From assembly GCA_964389205.1 (NCBI GenBank), contig CAYMDH010000013.1, forward strand, positions 1-64,000: 64,000 bases of DNA. Reading direction: 5' to 3'. This DNA comes from Leptobacterium sp964389205 (GTDB lineage: Bacteria; Bacteroidota; Bacteroidia; Flavobacteriales; Flavobacteriaceae). The notes beneath the pieces are model-generated. The model searched no databases. It was not told the DNA's origin and saw only the letters and a program-made list of their open reading frames with translations. Made by a program: the position numbers and the translations under genes. Numbering within the stretch: the stretch's first letter is position 1; the number at the start of each line of letters is the position of its first letter. Of this stretch, positions 53,205 through 62,303 are shown one piece after another.

Positions 53205-54011
53205 CTATTTACTAAATTGTTTTAACTGACTTTCAATGACATTGTTAATTGCCGTAGCCTGATCTAAATATTTACTCTCTGCAAAACTATTTATTAGACT
53301 GTTATATGCAGCTTTTGCATCCTTTAATCTTTCTTCCTTTTTACTCTGAACACTGTTAACAGCTAATTTATAACTAGAATCTAGTTTATAAAACATAGCA
53401 TCTTCTTTATAGATAGTTCCAGGATTATCTGATATAAAAAGCTCTAACGATTTTATTGCAGAATAATGATCACTTAATTTATTAAACTGTTTGCCTATTT
53501 CGTAAGCCTTACGTTCTAATTTTTGTGTCAATTCTTGAACCAACTTATTCGCCTCAGAAACTCTTTCAGATGATGGATATGAATTTATATAAGTTTGAAG
53601 CGCTTCTATTCCTTTGTAAGTTTCTGTTTGATCTATGCTGTGTTTAGGTGATAAGTGATAATAACTTTTAGCTCCGTAAAAAGCTGCTTCTTCTGCTTTA
53701 TCACTTCGAGGATACGATTTTGAAAAACGTTCAAATTGATACGAAGCTAATAAGTAATCTTTCGATTTATAATAAGAATCTGCATAGAAATAAATAACTC
53801 GTTCTCCTTGAGGCTTCCCTACAAATTGAGGAACTATTTGTTCTAATAAACGCAAAGCTCTTTTGTAATCTCCTTCATTATAATATTTCTCTGCTAGTGT
53901 ATATTTCACACTTGTATCATCACTCTTCAATGCATTTTGATACTCTCCACATGAAGTAAAAAGTATTAAAAAGGCCAACATACTATATACTAAAGCTTGT
54001 TTTTTAATCAT
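53205..54011 (-). CDS. bamD: outer membrane protein assembly factor BamD
   Basis: A 268-aa lipoprotein (lipobox Cys21, TSCGEY) with five TPR-like repeats, as in BamD. Family segments: LAEKYYNEGDYKRALRLLEQIVPQF, YYKSKDYLLASYQFERFSKSYPRS, AAFYGAKSYYHLSPKHSIDQTETYKGIEALQTYINSYPSS. It works with BamA to insert beta-barrel proteins into the outer membrane, which the many barrel proteins in this window depend on. It starts the bamD-rpoZ-coaBC-porD run. Confidence 0.95.
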   Translation of the reverse strand: MIKKQALVYSMLAFLILFTSCGEYQNALKSDDTSVKYTLAEKYYNEGDYKRALRLLEQIVPQFVGKPQGERVIYFYADSYYKSKDYLLASYQFERFSKSYPRSDKAEEAAFYGAKSYYHLSPKHSIDQTETYKGIEALQTYINSYPSSERVSEANKLVQELTQKLERKAYEIGKQFNKLSDHYSAIKSLELFISDNPGTIYKEDAMFYKLDSSYKLAVNSVQSKKEERLKDAKAAYNSLINSFAESKYLDQATAINNVIESQLKQFSK

Positions 54012-54106
54012 CGGGCAAAATTAGTTATTCTATTTAAATAAAAAAAACAATATTTTTTAGCTAAAATAACTTAAAAACTAAGCGGATATTCTAATTTAAA
54101 AAACAT

Positions 54107-55033
54107 TTAACTATTTAGAGGGTATGTTTCGTCTAACTTATCGTGATCTAAAACAATCATACCTTCTTCATTAAATTCAAAAGCTTTTTCAAATGCTTTA
54201 TCAAAAACTAATTCATCTAAAGTATAAGAATGCACCCTATGTACTTCTTGATTAAATGATTCATCAAAGTATGTTGCTAAAACAATTAATTCTCCTTTTA
54301 AATCTTTAAGTTCTTTATTACTAAAATCATATAAAGGGCTTTTGTCATCTATCTCATGAACAATAGTCCAGGTAGTTGGAAGGTACGATATCTGCGACCT
54401 TTCTAAAGACAAATTATAAAATTTTGATTGGTATTCTTCTTTGTGTTTATCCAATATAACCATAGTAACAGTAACTTTTGGATTAATCATGACACTCTTT
54501 TTTATGTTCATTAAACGAAACATAATTGCATGACGTTCTTTGAATGGTCTATGGATAATTTTTTTACTGAAATTTATATATGATTTAGGTTTGGCAAACC
54601 TACCGTATAACAATCCTGTGATGAATGAAAAACTTAGCAACCCTATCAACGCTTCTAAAGTGGAAATAATTCCTGCCAGCACCCCAGAAGGAGACATCCC
54701 TCCGTAACCAACTGTAGTAATAGTTTGTGCAGAGAAAAAAAAAGCATTTAAAAAATCTTTTAGCTTATTATCTGTAGCAATATGAAGATGATCGACACCA
54801 ATAGAAAGATATACGAATGCAAAAAAAGAATTTAATATTATGTATCCTGTTAGTATAAAAAGAAAAAATCTTGCCCACGAAATATTGACAAGATATGTAT
54901 AAGTAGTATAAATGCTACTGTTATTATTAGTATGCTTTATATTAAATGTTCCGTCTTTATTAACAAATCGCTGAACATTCTTTGTTGAAATTTTTCCAAA
55001 ACCAGGATCGACTACTTTTTTTGTTTTTACCAT
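54107..55033 (-). CDS. inward-rectifier-type (Kir) K+ channel
   Basis: A 308-aa two-transmembrane channel. TM1 is at residues about 55-75 (FFLFILTGYIILNSFFAFVY), the pore helix and filter are at FFFSAQTITTVGYGGMSP, and TM2 follows (LAGIISTLEALIGLLSFSFITGLLYGRF). The rest is a beta-rich IRK cytoplasmic domain, as in KirBac. The filter TVGYG predicts potassium selectivity. It is the second K+ channel in the window and lies 10 bases after dapA on the same strand. Confidence 0.92.
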   Translation of the reverse strand: MVKTKKVVDPGFGKISTKNVQRFVNKDGTFNIKHTNNNSSIYTTYTYLVNISWARFFLFILTGYIILNSFFAFVYLSIGVDHLHIATDNKLKDFLNAFFFSAQTITTVGYGGMSPSGVLAGIISTLEALIGLLSFSFITGLLYGRFAKPKSYINFSKKIIHRPFKERHAIMFRLMNIKKSVMINPKVTVTMVILDKHKEEYQSKFYNLSLERSQISYLPTTWTIVHEIDDKSPLYDFSNKELKDLKGELIVLATYFDESFNQEVHRVHSYTLDELVFDKAFEKAFEFNEEGMIVLDHDKLDETYPLNS

Positions 55034-55043
55034 TAAAATTTGG

Positions 55044-55922
55044 CTATTCTATATGCTTCATAAATGTATTAATTTTTTCTCTCAATAAATCACTTACTTG
55101 CACTAAAGGCAAACGAACAGTATCTGTACTTAAGCCTAAGTAATCGAAAATTGTTTTAATCCCAGCTGGGTTTCCTTCTTCAAAAATTAGATCAATACTC
55201 TCCATAATTTTATAATGAAGTGCATTTGCTGTAGTCACATCTTTTTGTATTGCAGCCCTTATCATATTTGTAAAATCTACCGGCAATCCTTGTCCTATTA
55301 CAGATATAACCCCTGCTCCTCCCAAAAAAGTCATTGGCAGTGCTATCATATCATCTCCAGAAATTATTAAAAACCCCTCTGGCTTACCTTCAATAAGACG
55401 CATCGCTTGTACAATATCTCCTGCTGCTTCTTTGATTCCAATAATATTTTCAAAATCATTAGCCAAACGGAATACTGTTTCTGGGGCGATGTTTGAAGCT
55501 GTTCTTCCCGGAACATTATAAATAATAATAGGCTTTGGAGAAGCTTGTGAAACTGCTTTAAAATGTTGATATATGCCTTCTTGTGAAGGTTTATTATAAT
55601 ATGGAGACACTGATAAAACTGCATCAAAATCTGATAAATCAGTCGTTCTTATCTCATTAACTAATGCTGCTGTATTATTACTCCCTACTCCTAAAACTAT
55701 AGGTACTCTACCATTATTTGCTTTAATAACCACAGATTTTACTATTTCCTTTTCTTCTGTAGATAAGGTTGCGCTTTCTGCAGTAGTTCCTAAAACTACT
55801 AAATATTCTACTCCGCCATCTATCACATAGTTAACGATATTTGTTAACGCATTTTCATCAACGCTAAAATCACTTCTAAAAGGTGTTACCAAAGCAACCC
55901 CTGTACCAAAAAACTTAGTCAT
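55044..55922 (-). CDS. dapA: 4-hydroxy-tetrahydrodipicolinate synthase
   Basis: A 292-aa TIM-barrel enzyme that condenses pyruvate with aspartate semialdehyde, the first committed step of lysine and meso-diaminopimelate synthesis. It has GTGVALVTPFRSD, LGTTAESATL, SPYYNKPSQEGIYQHF with the catalytic Tyr, YNVPGRTASNIAPET and the Schiff-base lysine in IGIKEAAG. The length is standard. It is co-transcribed with the following Kir channel and DUF6913 gene. Confidence 0.97.
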   Translation of the reverse strand: MTKFFGTGVALVTPFRSDFSVDENALTNIVNYVIDGGVEYLVVLGTTAESATLSTEEKEIVKSVVIKANNGRVPIVLGVGSNNTAALVNEIRTTDLSDFDAVLSVSPYYNKPSQEGIYQHFKAVSQASPKPIIIYNVPGRTASNIAPETVFRLANDFENIIGIKEAAGDIVQAMRLIEGKPEGFLIISGDDMIALPMTFLGGAGVISVIGQGLPVDFTNMIRAAIQKDVTTANALHYKIMESIDLIFEEGNPAGIKTIFDYLGLSTDTVRLPLVQVSDLLREKINTFMKHIE

Positions 55923-55924
55923 TT

Positions 55925-56449
55925 CTATATTTTATTTAAAATTGAAAGGTATTTTAAAAATTCTTGCTTAAACTTTAAAAATTCATTTGTTTTCACGTCT
56001 ATAACCATATTGTTATATAACTGATTTTTGGGTGTAAGCCCAACTTTAAATGCTGCTTTGGCATAAACACTTACCAATGATAAAACTAGAGGAGTATTCT
56101 CAAAATAATTTAATAATAAGTCATATTCTTTATTTAATAACTCATTAATATCTGTATTTTCTATTTTACCTCCCCATCCTAAATCTTTAGAATAAAAAAC
56201 AGGTATCGTATGATGAGAATTGTCAGATTCTAATACAGAAAAACCTATTATTTTAAATTGATCTTGTCGCAATCCCATTTCTTTTGCCAATTCATAAAAT
56301 ACTTCTATGTGATTAAATTCATCAATGTTTATAATACACGCAAATGAATTCACTTTACCATTAGAGGTACTCCTGTTAAGACCATATTCAGCAAGTGCAT
56401 TTTTCAATGCTTTTTTTACTGCTATTACTTTTATTTTCTTTAGTAACAT
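55925..56449 (-). CDS. DUF6913 family protein
   Basis: A 174-aa soluble protein that I recognise as the DUF6913 type from Flavobacteria. Typical are an N-terminal basic helix (KKIKVIAVKKALKNALAEY), KDLGWGGKIEN and LLLNYFENTPLVLSLVSVYAKAAFKVGL. The function is unknown. It precedes dapA by two bases on the same strand. Confidence 0.65.
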   Translation of the reverse strand: MLLKKIKVIAVKKALKNALAEYGLNRSTSNGKVNSFACIINIDEFNHIEVFYELAKEMGLRQDQFKIIGFSVLESDNSHHTIPVFYSKDLGWGGKIENTDINELLNKEYDLLLNYFENTPLVLSLVSVYAKAAFKVGLTPKNQLYNNMVIDVKTNEFLKFKQEFLKYLSILNKI

Positions 56450-56566
56450 TTATAGGTTTTACTTTAAATCTATACAAAAATATATATAATCTTGAAGAAA
56501 TACGATCTCAAAGCCGCAAGTTATAATGTAAAAATAAAACATTTTGTTACAAATAAAACAAATATA

Positions 56567-57250
56567 TTATAAAGAAGATTTCAATTTTTGTTTTGTATAG
56601 GAAATTGTAAATTTTAGGATAAAGAAAAACGCAATTAAGTGTGTGAAAATATTTATAATCTTAAATAAATGAACAGGATTGACAAAGATATATATACACA
56701 TCAATACATCTCCAATGACAAGAGAAACTCCAATAATAATAAGATACAGTGTTAATTGAGATCCTTCATTAAAAAAGCTAACATTAGCTAATACATTTAA
56801 AATCCCCAAAACAATGGAATATCCTAATACGTAAGGATACAAACTGCCCAATAAAACGCCAAAAGTATCATCTAGATAATATTCATAATACACCAACCAT
56901 AAAATAACCACTGGTATTGCATAAAGCAATAATTTTTTGGTGCTTTTTTGTTTAATTAGTTTAAATGAGAAACCAGCTAGAAGTGCATGACACAATCCAA
57001 ATAGAACTATAGAAAATTTTATAGATATGTTGTAATCATAATATGTTGACAAATCCCCTAGGTAGCAAAGAATAAATATAGGTATTATGGAATATCTTAT
57101 TTTATCTACTGATTTATAATAAATTAAAAAAAGTAATGGAACTAGTATAAGTCTGGAAAAAAAACGTATGATTGAAATTTCAAAGATTTCTCCTAAAATT
57201 AAAATCAATCCAATTAAAAAAAAAGATTGGATGAGTCTTATTACTTTCAT
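56567..57250 (-). CDS. multipass membrane protein, possibly YhhN/lysoplasmalogenase-like
   Basis: A 227-aa very hydrophobic protein with seven to eight predicted transmembrane segments. The pattern of 'YLGDLSTYYDY ... FGLCHALLAGFSF' and a later 'VIGDVLMCIYIFV' recalls the Gly-Asp motifs of YhhN/TMEM86 lysoplasmalogenases, but the match is weak. It overlaps ligA by 4 bases. If it is a YhhN member it would hydrolyse lysoplasmalogen-type lipids; I rate this as tentative. Confidence 0.45.
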   Translation of the reverse strand: MKVIRLIQSFFLIGLILILGEIFEISIIRFFSRLILVPLLFLIYYKSVDKIRYSIIPIFILCYLGDLSTYYDYNISIKFSIVLFGLCHALLAGFSFKLIKQKSTKKLLLYAIPVVILWLVYYEYYLDDTFGVLLGSLYPYVLGYSIVLGILNVLANVSFFNEGSQLTLYLIIIGVSLVIGDVLMCIYIFVNPVHLFKIINIFTHLIAFFFILKFTISYTKQKLKSSL

Positions 57251-59241
57251 AACATCTCAAGAAATTCGTTTTCATCTATCATAGCTATTCCTAATTTTTC
57301 TGCTTTATCCTTTTTACTAGGCCCCATATTATCGCCAGCAATCACAAAGTTTGTTTTAGAAGAAATAGATGATGCTACTTTCCCTCCATTATCTTCAATC
57401 ATTTTTTTTAATTCATTTCTAGATATTTTTTCAAATACTCCAGAAACTACAAAGATAACACCTTTCAATTTATCTGTTTGATTTTGAAGGTTTTCTAAAG
57501 AAACTTCTAATTGAAGTCCATATGATTGGAGTCGAGCAATGATAGTTAAATTTTCTTGATTCTCAAAGAAACCTACTATACTTTCTGCTATTTTTTCTCC
57601 AATTTCGTCTACTGAAATTAATTCTTCTATTGTTGTCGTTTTTAACTTTTCAATACTTCTGTAGGCCTTCGCTAATTTTTTTGCTACGGTTTCTCCTACA
57701 AATCGAATTCCCAATGCATACAAAACACGTTCGAAAGGAATCTTTTTAGAATTAGCGATTCCTTCGATTAAATTATCAGCAGACTTTTCTGCCATACGCT
57801 CTAAAGGCAGCACCTGTTCTTTTTTGAGGTCGTATAAATCTGCATAGTTTTTTACAAGTCCTTGCTCATATAATAACTCTACAGTTTCAGAACCTAATCC
57901 ATCAATATCCATTGCTTTCCGTGCAATAAAGTGTTGTATCCTACCCGTTATTTGAGGTGGGCATCCATAATAGTTAGAGCAATAATGTTGTGCTTCTCCT
58001 TCTTTTCGTATTAAAGGTGTATCACACTCTGGGCATGTTGTTATGTATTGAGTTTCTTTTGAATCTAAAGGGCGTTTATCAAAGTCTACACCTACAATTT
58101 TAGGGATAATTTCTCCTCCTTTTTCTACAAAAACAACATCATTTTCTCTAATGCCTAACTTGGCAATTTGATCTGCATTATGCAATGACGCTCTCTTTAC
58201 TGTAGTTCCTGCTAATAATACAGGTTCTAAATTAGCTACAGGTGTTATTGCACCTGTTCTACCCACTTGATACGTAATACTATTTAATGTAGTTACGGCT
58301 TGTTCAGATTTAAATTTATACGCCATCGCCCACCTAGGAGCTTTTGCTGTATATCCTAATTCTTCTTGATGTATAATGTTATTAATTTTGACAACAACTC
58401 CATCTGTTTCATAAGGTAGACCATGACGATGATCGTCCCAATAATTTACATAATCCATAACATCATTTATAGATTTACACAGCATCCCTTCTGAAGGAAC
58501 CTTAAACCCCCATTCTCTTGCATTTTGCAAGCTTTCATAATGCGTTTTACTAACGTTAGAACTATTGGTAATATTATATAAAAGACAGTCTAATGGACGT
58601 TTGGCTGTTTCAGAATTGTCTTGTAGTTTTAAACTTCCACTAGCTGTATTTCTGGGGTTCATATAAGGTTCTTCCCCTGCCATAATACGATCTTCATTCA
58701 TTTTAGCGAACCCTTCTAAAGGCAATATGATCTCTCCTCTGATATCAAATTTTTGAGGGTAATTTCCTTTAAGTTTTAGAGGAACAGATTTAATAGTCTT
58801 TATATTATTAGTAACATTATCTCCTTGAAAACCATCTCCGCGAGTTACTCCTCTTAACAACATTCCATTTTCATAGGTCAAACTTATAGAAGCTCCATCA
58901 TATTTAAGTTCGCAAACAAATTCAATAGCCACATCTCCTAAAATTTTTTGAATTCGTTTTTCCCAATCTTCCAGATCTTCTTTAGAATACGAATTATCTA
59001 ACGAATACATTCGCTCTTCGTGCTTTACTGTTTCGAAATTTTTTGTAATCATTCCTCCAACTCTAAGAGTTGGGGAGTTTTCATCATAAAATTCAGGATG
59101 TTGTTTTTCTAATCCTTGAAGTTGTTTTAATAGCATGTCAAAATCAAAATCAGATATTGTAGGTTGATCTAAGACATAATAATTGTGATTGTGCTTTCTA
59201 AGTTCGTCTCGTAGTTGATTGATTTGTTTTTCAACATTCAT
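57247..59241 (-). CDS. ligA: NAD-dependent DNA ligase LigA
   Basis: A 664-aa bacterial DNA ligase that seals nicks with NAD+. In order it has the Ia domain (NYYVLDQPTISDFDFD), adenylation domain with the catalytic lysine in CELKYDGASISL, OB fold, four-cysteine zinc finger (CPECDTPL ... YCSNYYGCP), helix-hairpin-helix repeats, and a BRCT domain at the C terminus (GVIFVVSGVFEKISRNELKKMIEDNGGKV). The length is typical. The downstream YhhN-like gene overlaps it by 4 bases. Confidence 0.97.
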   Translation of the reverse strand: MNVEKQINQLRDELRKHNHNYYVLDQPTISDFDFDMLLKQLQGLEKQHPEFYDENSPTLRVGGMITKNFETVKHEERMYSLDNSYSKEDLEDWEKRIQKILGDVAIEFVCELKYDGASISLTYENGMLLRGVTRGDGFQGDNVTNNIKTIKSVPLKLKGNYPQKFDIRGEIILPLEGFAKMNEDRIMAGEEPYMNPRNTASGSLKLQDNSETAKRPLDCLLYNITNSSNVSKTHYESLQNAREWGFKVPSEGMLCKSINDVMDYVNYWDDHRHGLPYETDGVVVKINNIIHQEELGYTAKAPRWAMAYKFKSEQAVTTLNSITYQVGRTGAITPVANLEPVLLAGTTVKRASLHNADQIAKLGIRENDVVFVEKGGEIIPKIVGVDFDKRPLDSKETQYITTCPECDTPLIRKEGEAQHYCSNYYGCPPQITGRIQHFIARKAMDIDGLGSETVELLYEQGLVKNYADLYDLKKEQVLPLERMAEKSADNLIEGIANSKKIPFERVLYALGIRFVGETVAKKLAKAYRSIEKLKTTTIEELISVDEIGEKIAESIVGFFENQENLTIIARLQSYGLQLEVSLENLQNQTDKLKGVIFVVSGVFEKISRNELKKMIEDNGGKVASSISSKTNFVIAGDNMGPSKKDKAEKLGIAMIDENEFLEML

Positions 59242-59268
59242 ATATAAAGAGAAATAATAATTTTAATA

Positions 59269-59850
59269 TTAAACTTGATCCTTCTTAATCCATTTAGGAA
59301 CTGTTTTAGGTTTGTAAGCTTTCATTTTTATTAACAAATCATCAATAGATTTGGCTACTAATATCATTTCGTAATTTTCCATTTTCAAGAATCCTGTCTT
59401 GACCATTTTTTCCAAAAAAACTAATAATTCATTATAAAAACCATTTGTATTTAAAATTCCAATAGGCTTCCCATGCAACCCTAATTGTGCCCAGGTAATC
59501 ATTTCAAAAAATTCTTCTAATGTTCCAAAACCACCTGGTAGTGTTATAATTGCATCTGAAAATTCATGCGTTTTTAATTTTCGTTCATGCATGTTTTGAG
59601 TTGTGTGTAGTTCTGTCAACCCATGATAAACAACCTCTTTCATCTTTAAAAACTCTGGGATAACACCTATTACTTTACCATGATGGTCGAGAGCTCCTTT
59701 AGCTACCTGTCCCATAACGCCAATTTTGGCAGCTCCATAAACCAATGTAATATCACTATCTGCTAATTTTTTCCCCAGCTCGTAGGCCTCATCTATAATT
59801 AATTGGTCATTTCCTTCACTACTTCCACAAAAAACAACTGCACTTTTCAT
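59269..59850 (-). CDS. LOG family protein (TIGR00730; cytokinin riboside 5'-monophosphate phosphoribohydrolase-like)
   Basis: A 193-aa Rossmann-like protein of the LOG/lysine-decarboxylase-like family. The active-site signatures are PGGFGTLEEFFEMITWAQLG (PGGxGTxxE) and SAVVFCGSSEG at the start. Family enzymes hydrolyse AMP or cytokinin ribotides to free base and ribose phosphate. The TITLVYGAAKIGVMG-type glycine-rich loop is present. It lies 4 bases from prmC. Confidence 0.9.
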   Translation of the reverse strand: MKSAVVFCGSSEGNDQLIIDEAYELGKKLADSDITLVYGAAKIGVMGQVAKGALDHHGKVIGVIPEFLKMKEVVYHGLTELHTTQNMHERKLKTHEFSDAIITLPGGFGTLEEFFEMITWAQLGLHGKPIGILNTNGFYNELLVFLEKMVKTGFLKMENYEMILVAKSIDDLLIKMKAYKPKTVPKWIKKDQV

Positions 59851-59854
59851 TGTC

Positions 59855-60712
59855 CTACATTTTTAGAGCCTTTACCATTCTATCGTTATTAAAAATATCT
59901 TTTTTAACTATATTACTTAAAAAACGATTCTTTTGTAATAAGCTAATTACTTCAGAACTAAGATACTGATTGATTTCGAAGTAAAGTGCACCCTCAGGCC
60001 GTAATTTATTAACTGCCAATGTAATAATTTTTTTATAAAAGAGTAACGGATCTTCATTTTCAACAAATAATGCAAGGTGAGGTTCATACTTTAGTACATT
60101 GTTTTTCATCATTTTTTTTTCTGATGCTCTTACATAAGGAGGATTAGATACTATAATATCATAGTCTTCTTTTAAATCTTTAACTGCCAAAATATCTGTT
60201 TTATAAAAATTCACATCAACTCTATGAGTTTTTGCATTTTTTCTGGCAATAGCTAACGCTTTATCTGAAACATCTATTGCACTAACATTAGCTTTTGGAA
60301 AACTTTTAGCTAGGCTTATCGCTATACATCCACTTCCTGTACCTATATCAAGTATTTTAATTGGTTTTTTAAAAACGCGTTTATTAATATCATTTAGTAT
60401 CCAATGAACTAATTCTTCAGTTTCAGGTCTAGGAATAAGTACATGACCATCTATTTCAAATGCTAAATCATTAAAGAATGCTTTTCCTAAAATTTGTTGA
60501 ATAGGCATTTCGATTTTTAATTTTGATAATGCCTTAAAAAATAATGTTTCTTGGTTTTTATTTGCTTTTAAGTTTGGCTCTAAGGCAAGTGTAAATGCTT
60601 TTATATCACTATAATTTTCTAATAACATATAGAAAAAGTTGTCTATTTCATCACGATCAAAAAGATGGTGCAATTCTGTACGAAATAGTTCTTGAATTTC
60701 TTTAAATTTCAT
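59855..60712 (-). CDS. prmC: peptide chain release factor N5-glutamine methyltransferase PrmC
   Basis: A 285-aa SAM-dependent methyltransferase, started at ATG 60712 (MKFKEIQELFRTELHHLF); a start 16 codons earlier would overlap the GNAT gene. It has an N-terminal helical domain, the SAM motif ILDIGTGSGCIAISLAK, and the catalytic NPPY in IVSNPPYVRASE. It methylates the GGQ glutamine of release factors. It lies 17 bases after the GNAT gene. Confidence 0.95.
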   Translation of the reverse strand: MKFKEIQELFRTELHHLFDRDEIDNFFYMLLENYSDIKAFTLALEPNLKANKNQETLFFKALSKLKIEMPIQQILGKAFFNDLAFEIDGHVLIPRPETEELVHWILNDINKRVFKKPIKILDIGTGSGCIAISLAKSFPKANVSAIDVSDKALAIARKNAKTHRVDVNFYKTDILAVKDLKEDYDIIVSNPPYVRASEKKMMKNNVLKYEPHLALFVENEDPLLFYKKIITLAVNKLRPEGALYFEINQYLSSEVISLLQKNRFLSNIVKKDIFNNDRMVKALKM

Positions 60713-60729
60713 AAATAGGCATCCAATTA

Positions 60730-61206
60730 TTATAGCTTCTTTAGCATCCATACGGGGCAAACTGTATGTCCTGTGTCTCCCATAGCTTTATCTAAAATTT
60801 TAAATCCATACTTTTTGTATAAACTTTGAGCAGATTTCATACTTGGTAATGTTTCTAAATAACATTGCGAATATCCTAATTCTTTAGCTTTTGACAAACA
60901 TTTATTAATCAGCCTTTCTCCTACTCCTTTTCCTCTTGCAATAGGTAGCAAATACATTTTTTGCAGTTCACATACAGGACCTAAAAAATTATCTAATTGA
61001 TCAATTCCGGCACCACCTACTATTTTATTTTCTATTTCTACAACAAAATAATGTGCTCCTTTTTTTTTATAAAATTCGAATAAATGATTTAAAGATTCAT
61101 CTGCATAAGTAGATTTACTTTTAGGAACTCCAAAATCTTCTAAAATACTTCGTATTACAGTTGCTATTACATTATTATCTGAAGGTAGAATATCTCGAAT
61201 AAGCAT
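60730..61206 (-). CDS. GNAT family N-acetyltransferase
   Basis: A 158-aa single-domain GNAT. The acetyl-CoA binding loop is ARGKGVGERLINKCL (RxxGxG/A), preceded by the VCELQKMYLLP strand, and the C-terminal half has CYLETLPSMKSAQSLYKKYGFK. The substrate is unknown. It is divergent from ribD, with only 38 bases between the two start codons, so the promoters overlap. It precedes prmC on the same strand. Confidence 0.85.
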   Translation of the reverse strand: MLIRDILPSDNNVIATVIRSILEDFGVPKSKSTYADESLNHLFEFYKKKGAHYFVVEIENKIVGGAGIDQLDNFLGPVCELQKMYLLPIARGKGVGERLINKCLSKAKELGYSQCYLETLPSMKSAQSLYKKYGFKILDKAMGDTGHTVCPVWMLKKL

Positions 61207-61210
61207 GCTA

Positions 61211-61240
61211 TTTGTTTTAGCGATGAATGTGTTATTTTTG
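61211..61240 (+). promoter_or_regulatory. promoter of ribD, predicting a leaderless mRNA
   Basis: TTTG at 61211-61214 and TATTTTTG at 61233-61240 are separated by 18 bases, an excellent Bacteroidota promoter. The GTG start codon at 61245 comes four bases later, so transcription would begin at or just next to the start codon. Confidence 0.6.
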
Positions 61241-61244
61241 CGCT

Positions 61245-62303
61245 GTGAAGATACACGAAAAATACATAAATCGCTGTATAGAATTAGCTAAAAATGGCCT
61301 TTTTGCTGCAATGCCTAATCCATCTGTAGGTGCTGTTATTACGCATAATGGAGAAATTATTGGGGAAGGTTATACGAGCCCTTATGGAGGTTTTCATGCT
61401 GAAGTAAATGCTATCAATGCAGTTACTTCTCAAAAACTTTTAAAAAACGCTACGTTATATGTAAGCCTTGAACCTTGTAGCCATTATGGGAAGACTCCTC
61501 CTTGTAGTGATCTTATTATAAAAAAAGGAATTAAAAACGTAGTTATTGGATGTATTGATCCTTTTTCTAAAGTAGCAGGGCGAGGTATAAAAAAATTGAA
61601 AGATGCTGGTTGTAATGTAACTCTTGGCATTCTTAAAGAAGAATGTGAAAGAGTCAATAAACGTTTTTTTACCTACCATACAAAGCAACGTCCTTATATT
61701 ATTTTAAAATGGGCAGAGAGTTTAGATGGCTATATTGGCAAAAATAAAAACACGAAAATTTCTACAGCAGCACCTTTATGGATTACAAATTCTTATTCTA
61801 GACAACTTGTTCATAAATGGAGAGCGGAAGAACAAGGGATATTAGTAGGTACAAATACTGTCATAAATGACAATCCTAAATTAAATACTAGAGACTGGTA
61901 TGGCAAAAATCCTTTGCGAATTATTCTTGATGCAAAGAATAGAATTCCAACAGATTATGCTATTTATAATTCTGATATTCCAACAATGATTGTATCAGAT
62001 AGCACATCTACTGAAAACACATCAAGTGCAAATGCTATTATTAAAGAAAAAATTGATTTTTCTCAGAAAATAGCATCTCAGCTATCATCTATCTTGTATA
62101 AGTATGAAATTCAAAGCATTATAGTTGAAGGAGGTTTGCAAACATTACAATCATTTATTGATGAATCACTTTGGGATGAAGCTCGAATTTTTATTGGGAA
62201 CTCTTATTTAAATGGTGGCGTAAAAGCTCCTTATATAGAAGGCAAATTAAAATTGGAGGATTCCATATTAAATGATCATCTTAAAATAATAATGAATTCA
62301 TGA
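61245..62303 (+). CDS. ribD: bifunctional riboflavin biosynthesis protein RibD
   Basis: A 352-aa fusion of deaminase and reductase that makes the pyrimidine intermediate of riboflavin. The N-terminal zinc deaminase has FHAEVNAI and PCSHYGKTPPCSDL (HAE and PCxxxGxxxxC). The C-terminal reductase starts near RPYIILKWAESLDGYIG and ends with IIVEGGLQTLQSF. I chose GTG 61245 (MKIHEKYINRCIEL), because the upstream ATG at 61227 overlaps the -7 element. The following HAD gene overlaps by 4 bases. Confidence 0.93.
   Translation: MKIHEKYINRCIELAKNGLFAAMPNPSVGAVITHNGEIIGEGYTSPYGGFHAEVNAINAVTSQKLLKNATLYVSLEPCSHYGKTPPCSDLIIKKGIKNVVIGCIDPFSKVAGRGIKKLKDAGCNVTLGILKEECERVNKRFFTYHTKQRPYIILKWAESLDGYIGKNKNTKISTAAPLWITNSYSRQLVHKWRAEEQGILVGTNTVINDNPKLNTRDWYGKNPLRIILDAKNRIPTDYAIYNSDIPTMIVSDSTSTENTSSANAIIKEKIDFSQKIASQLSSILYKYEIQSIIVEGGLQTLQSFIDESLWDEARIFIGNSYLNGGVKAPYIEGKLKLEDSILNDHLKIIMNS

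Noticed and set aside
55367..55627. 86-codon minus-strand frame inside dapA
   Set aside because: It lies entirely inside dapA in another frame and shows no conserved motif; dapA is a complete family match.
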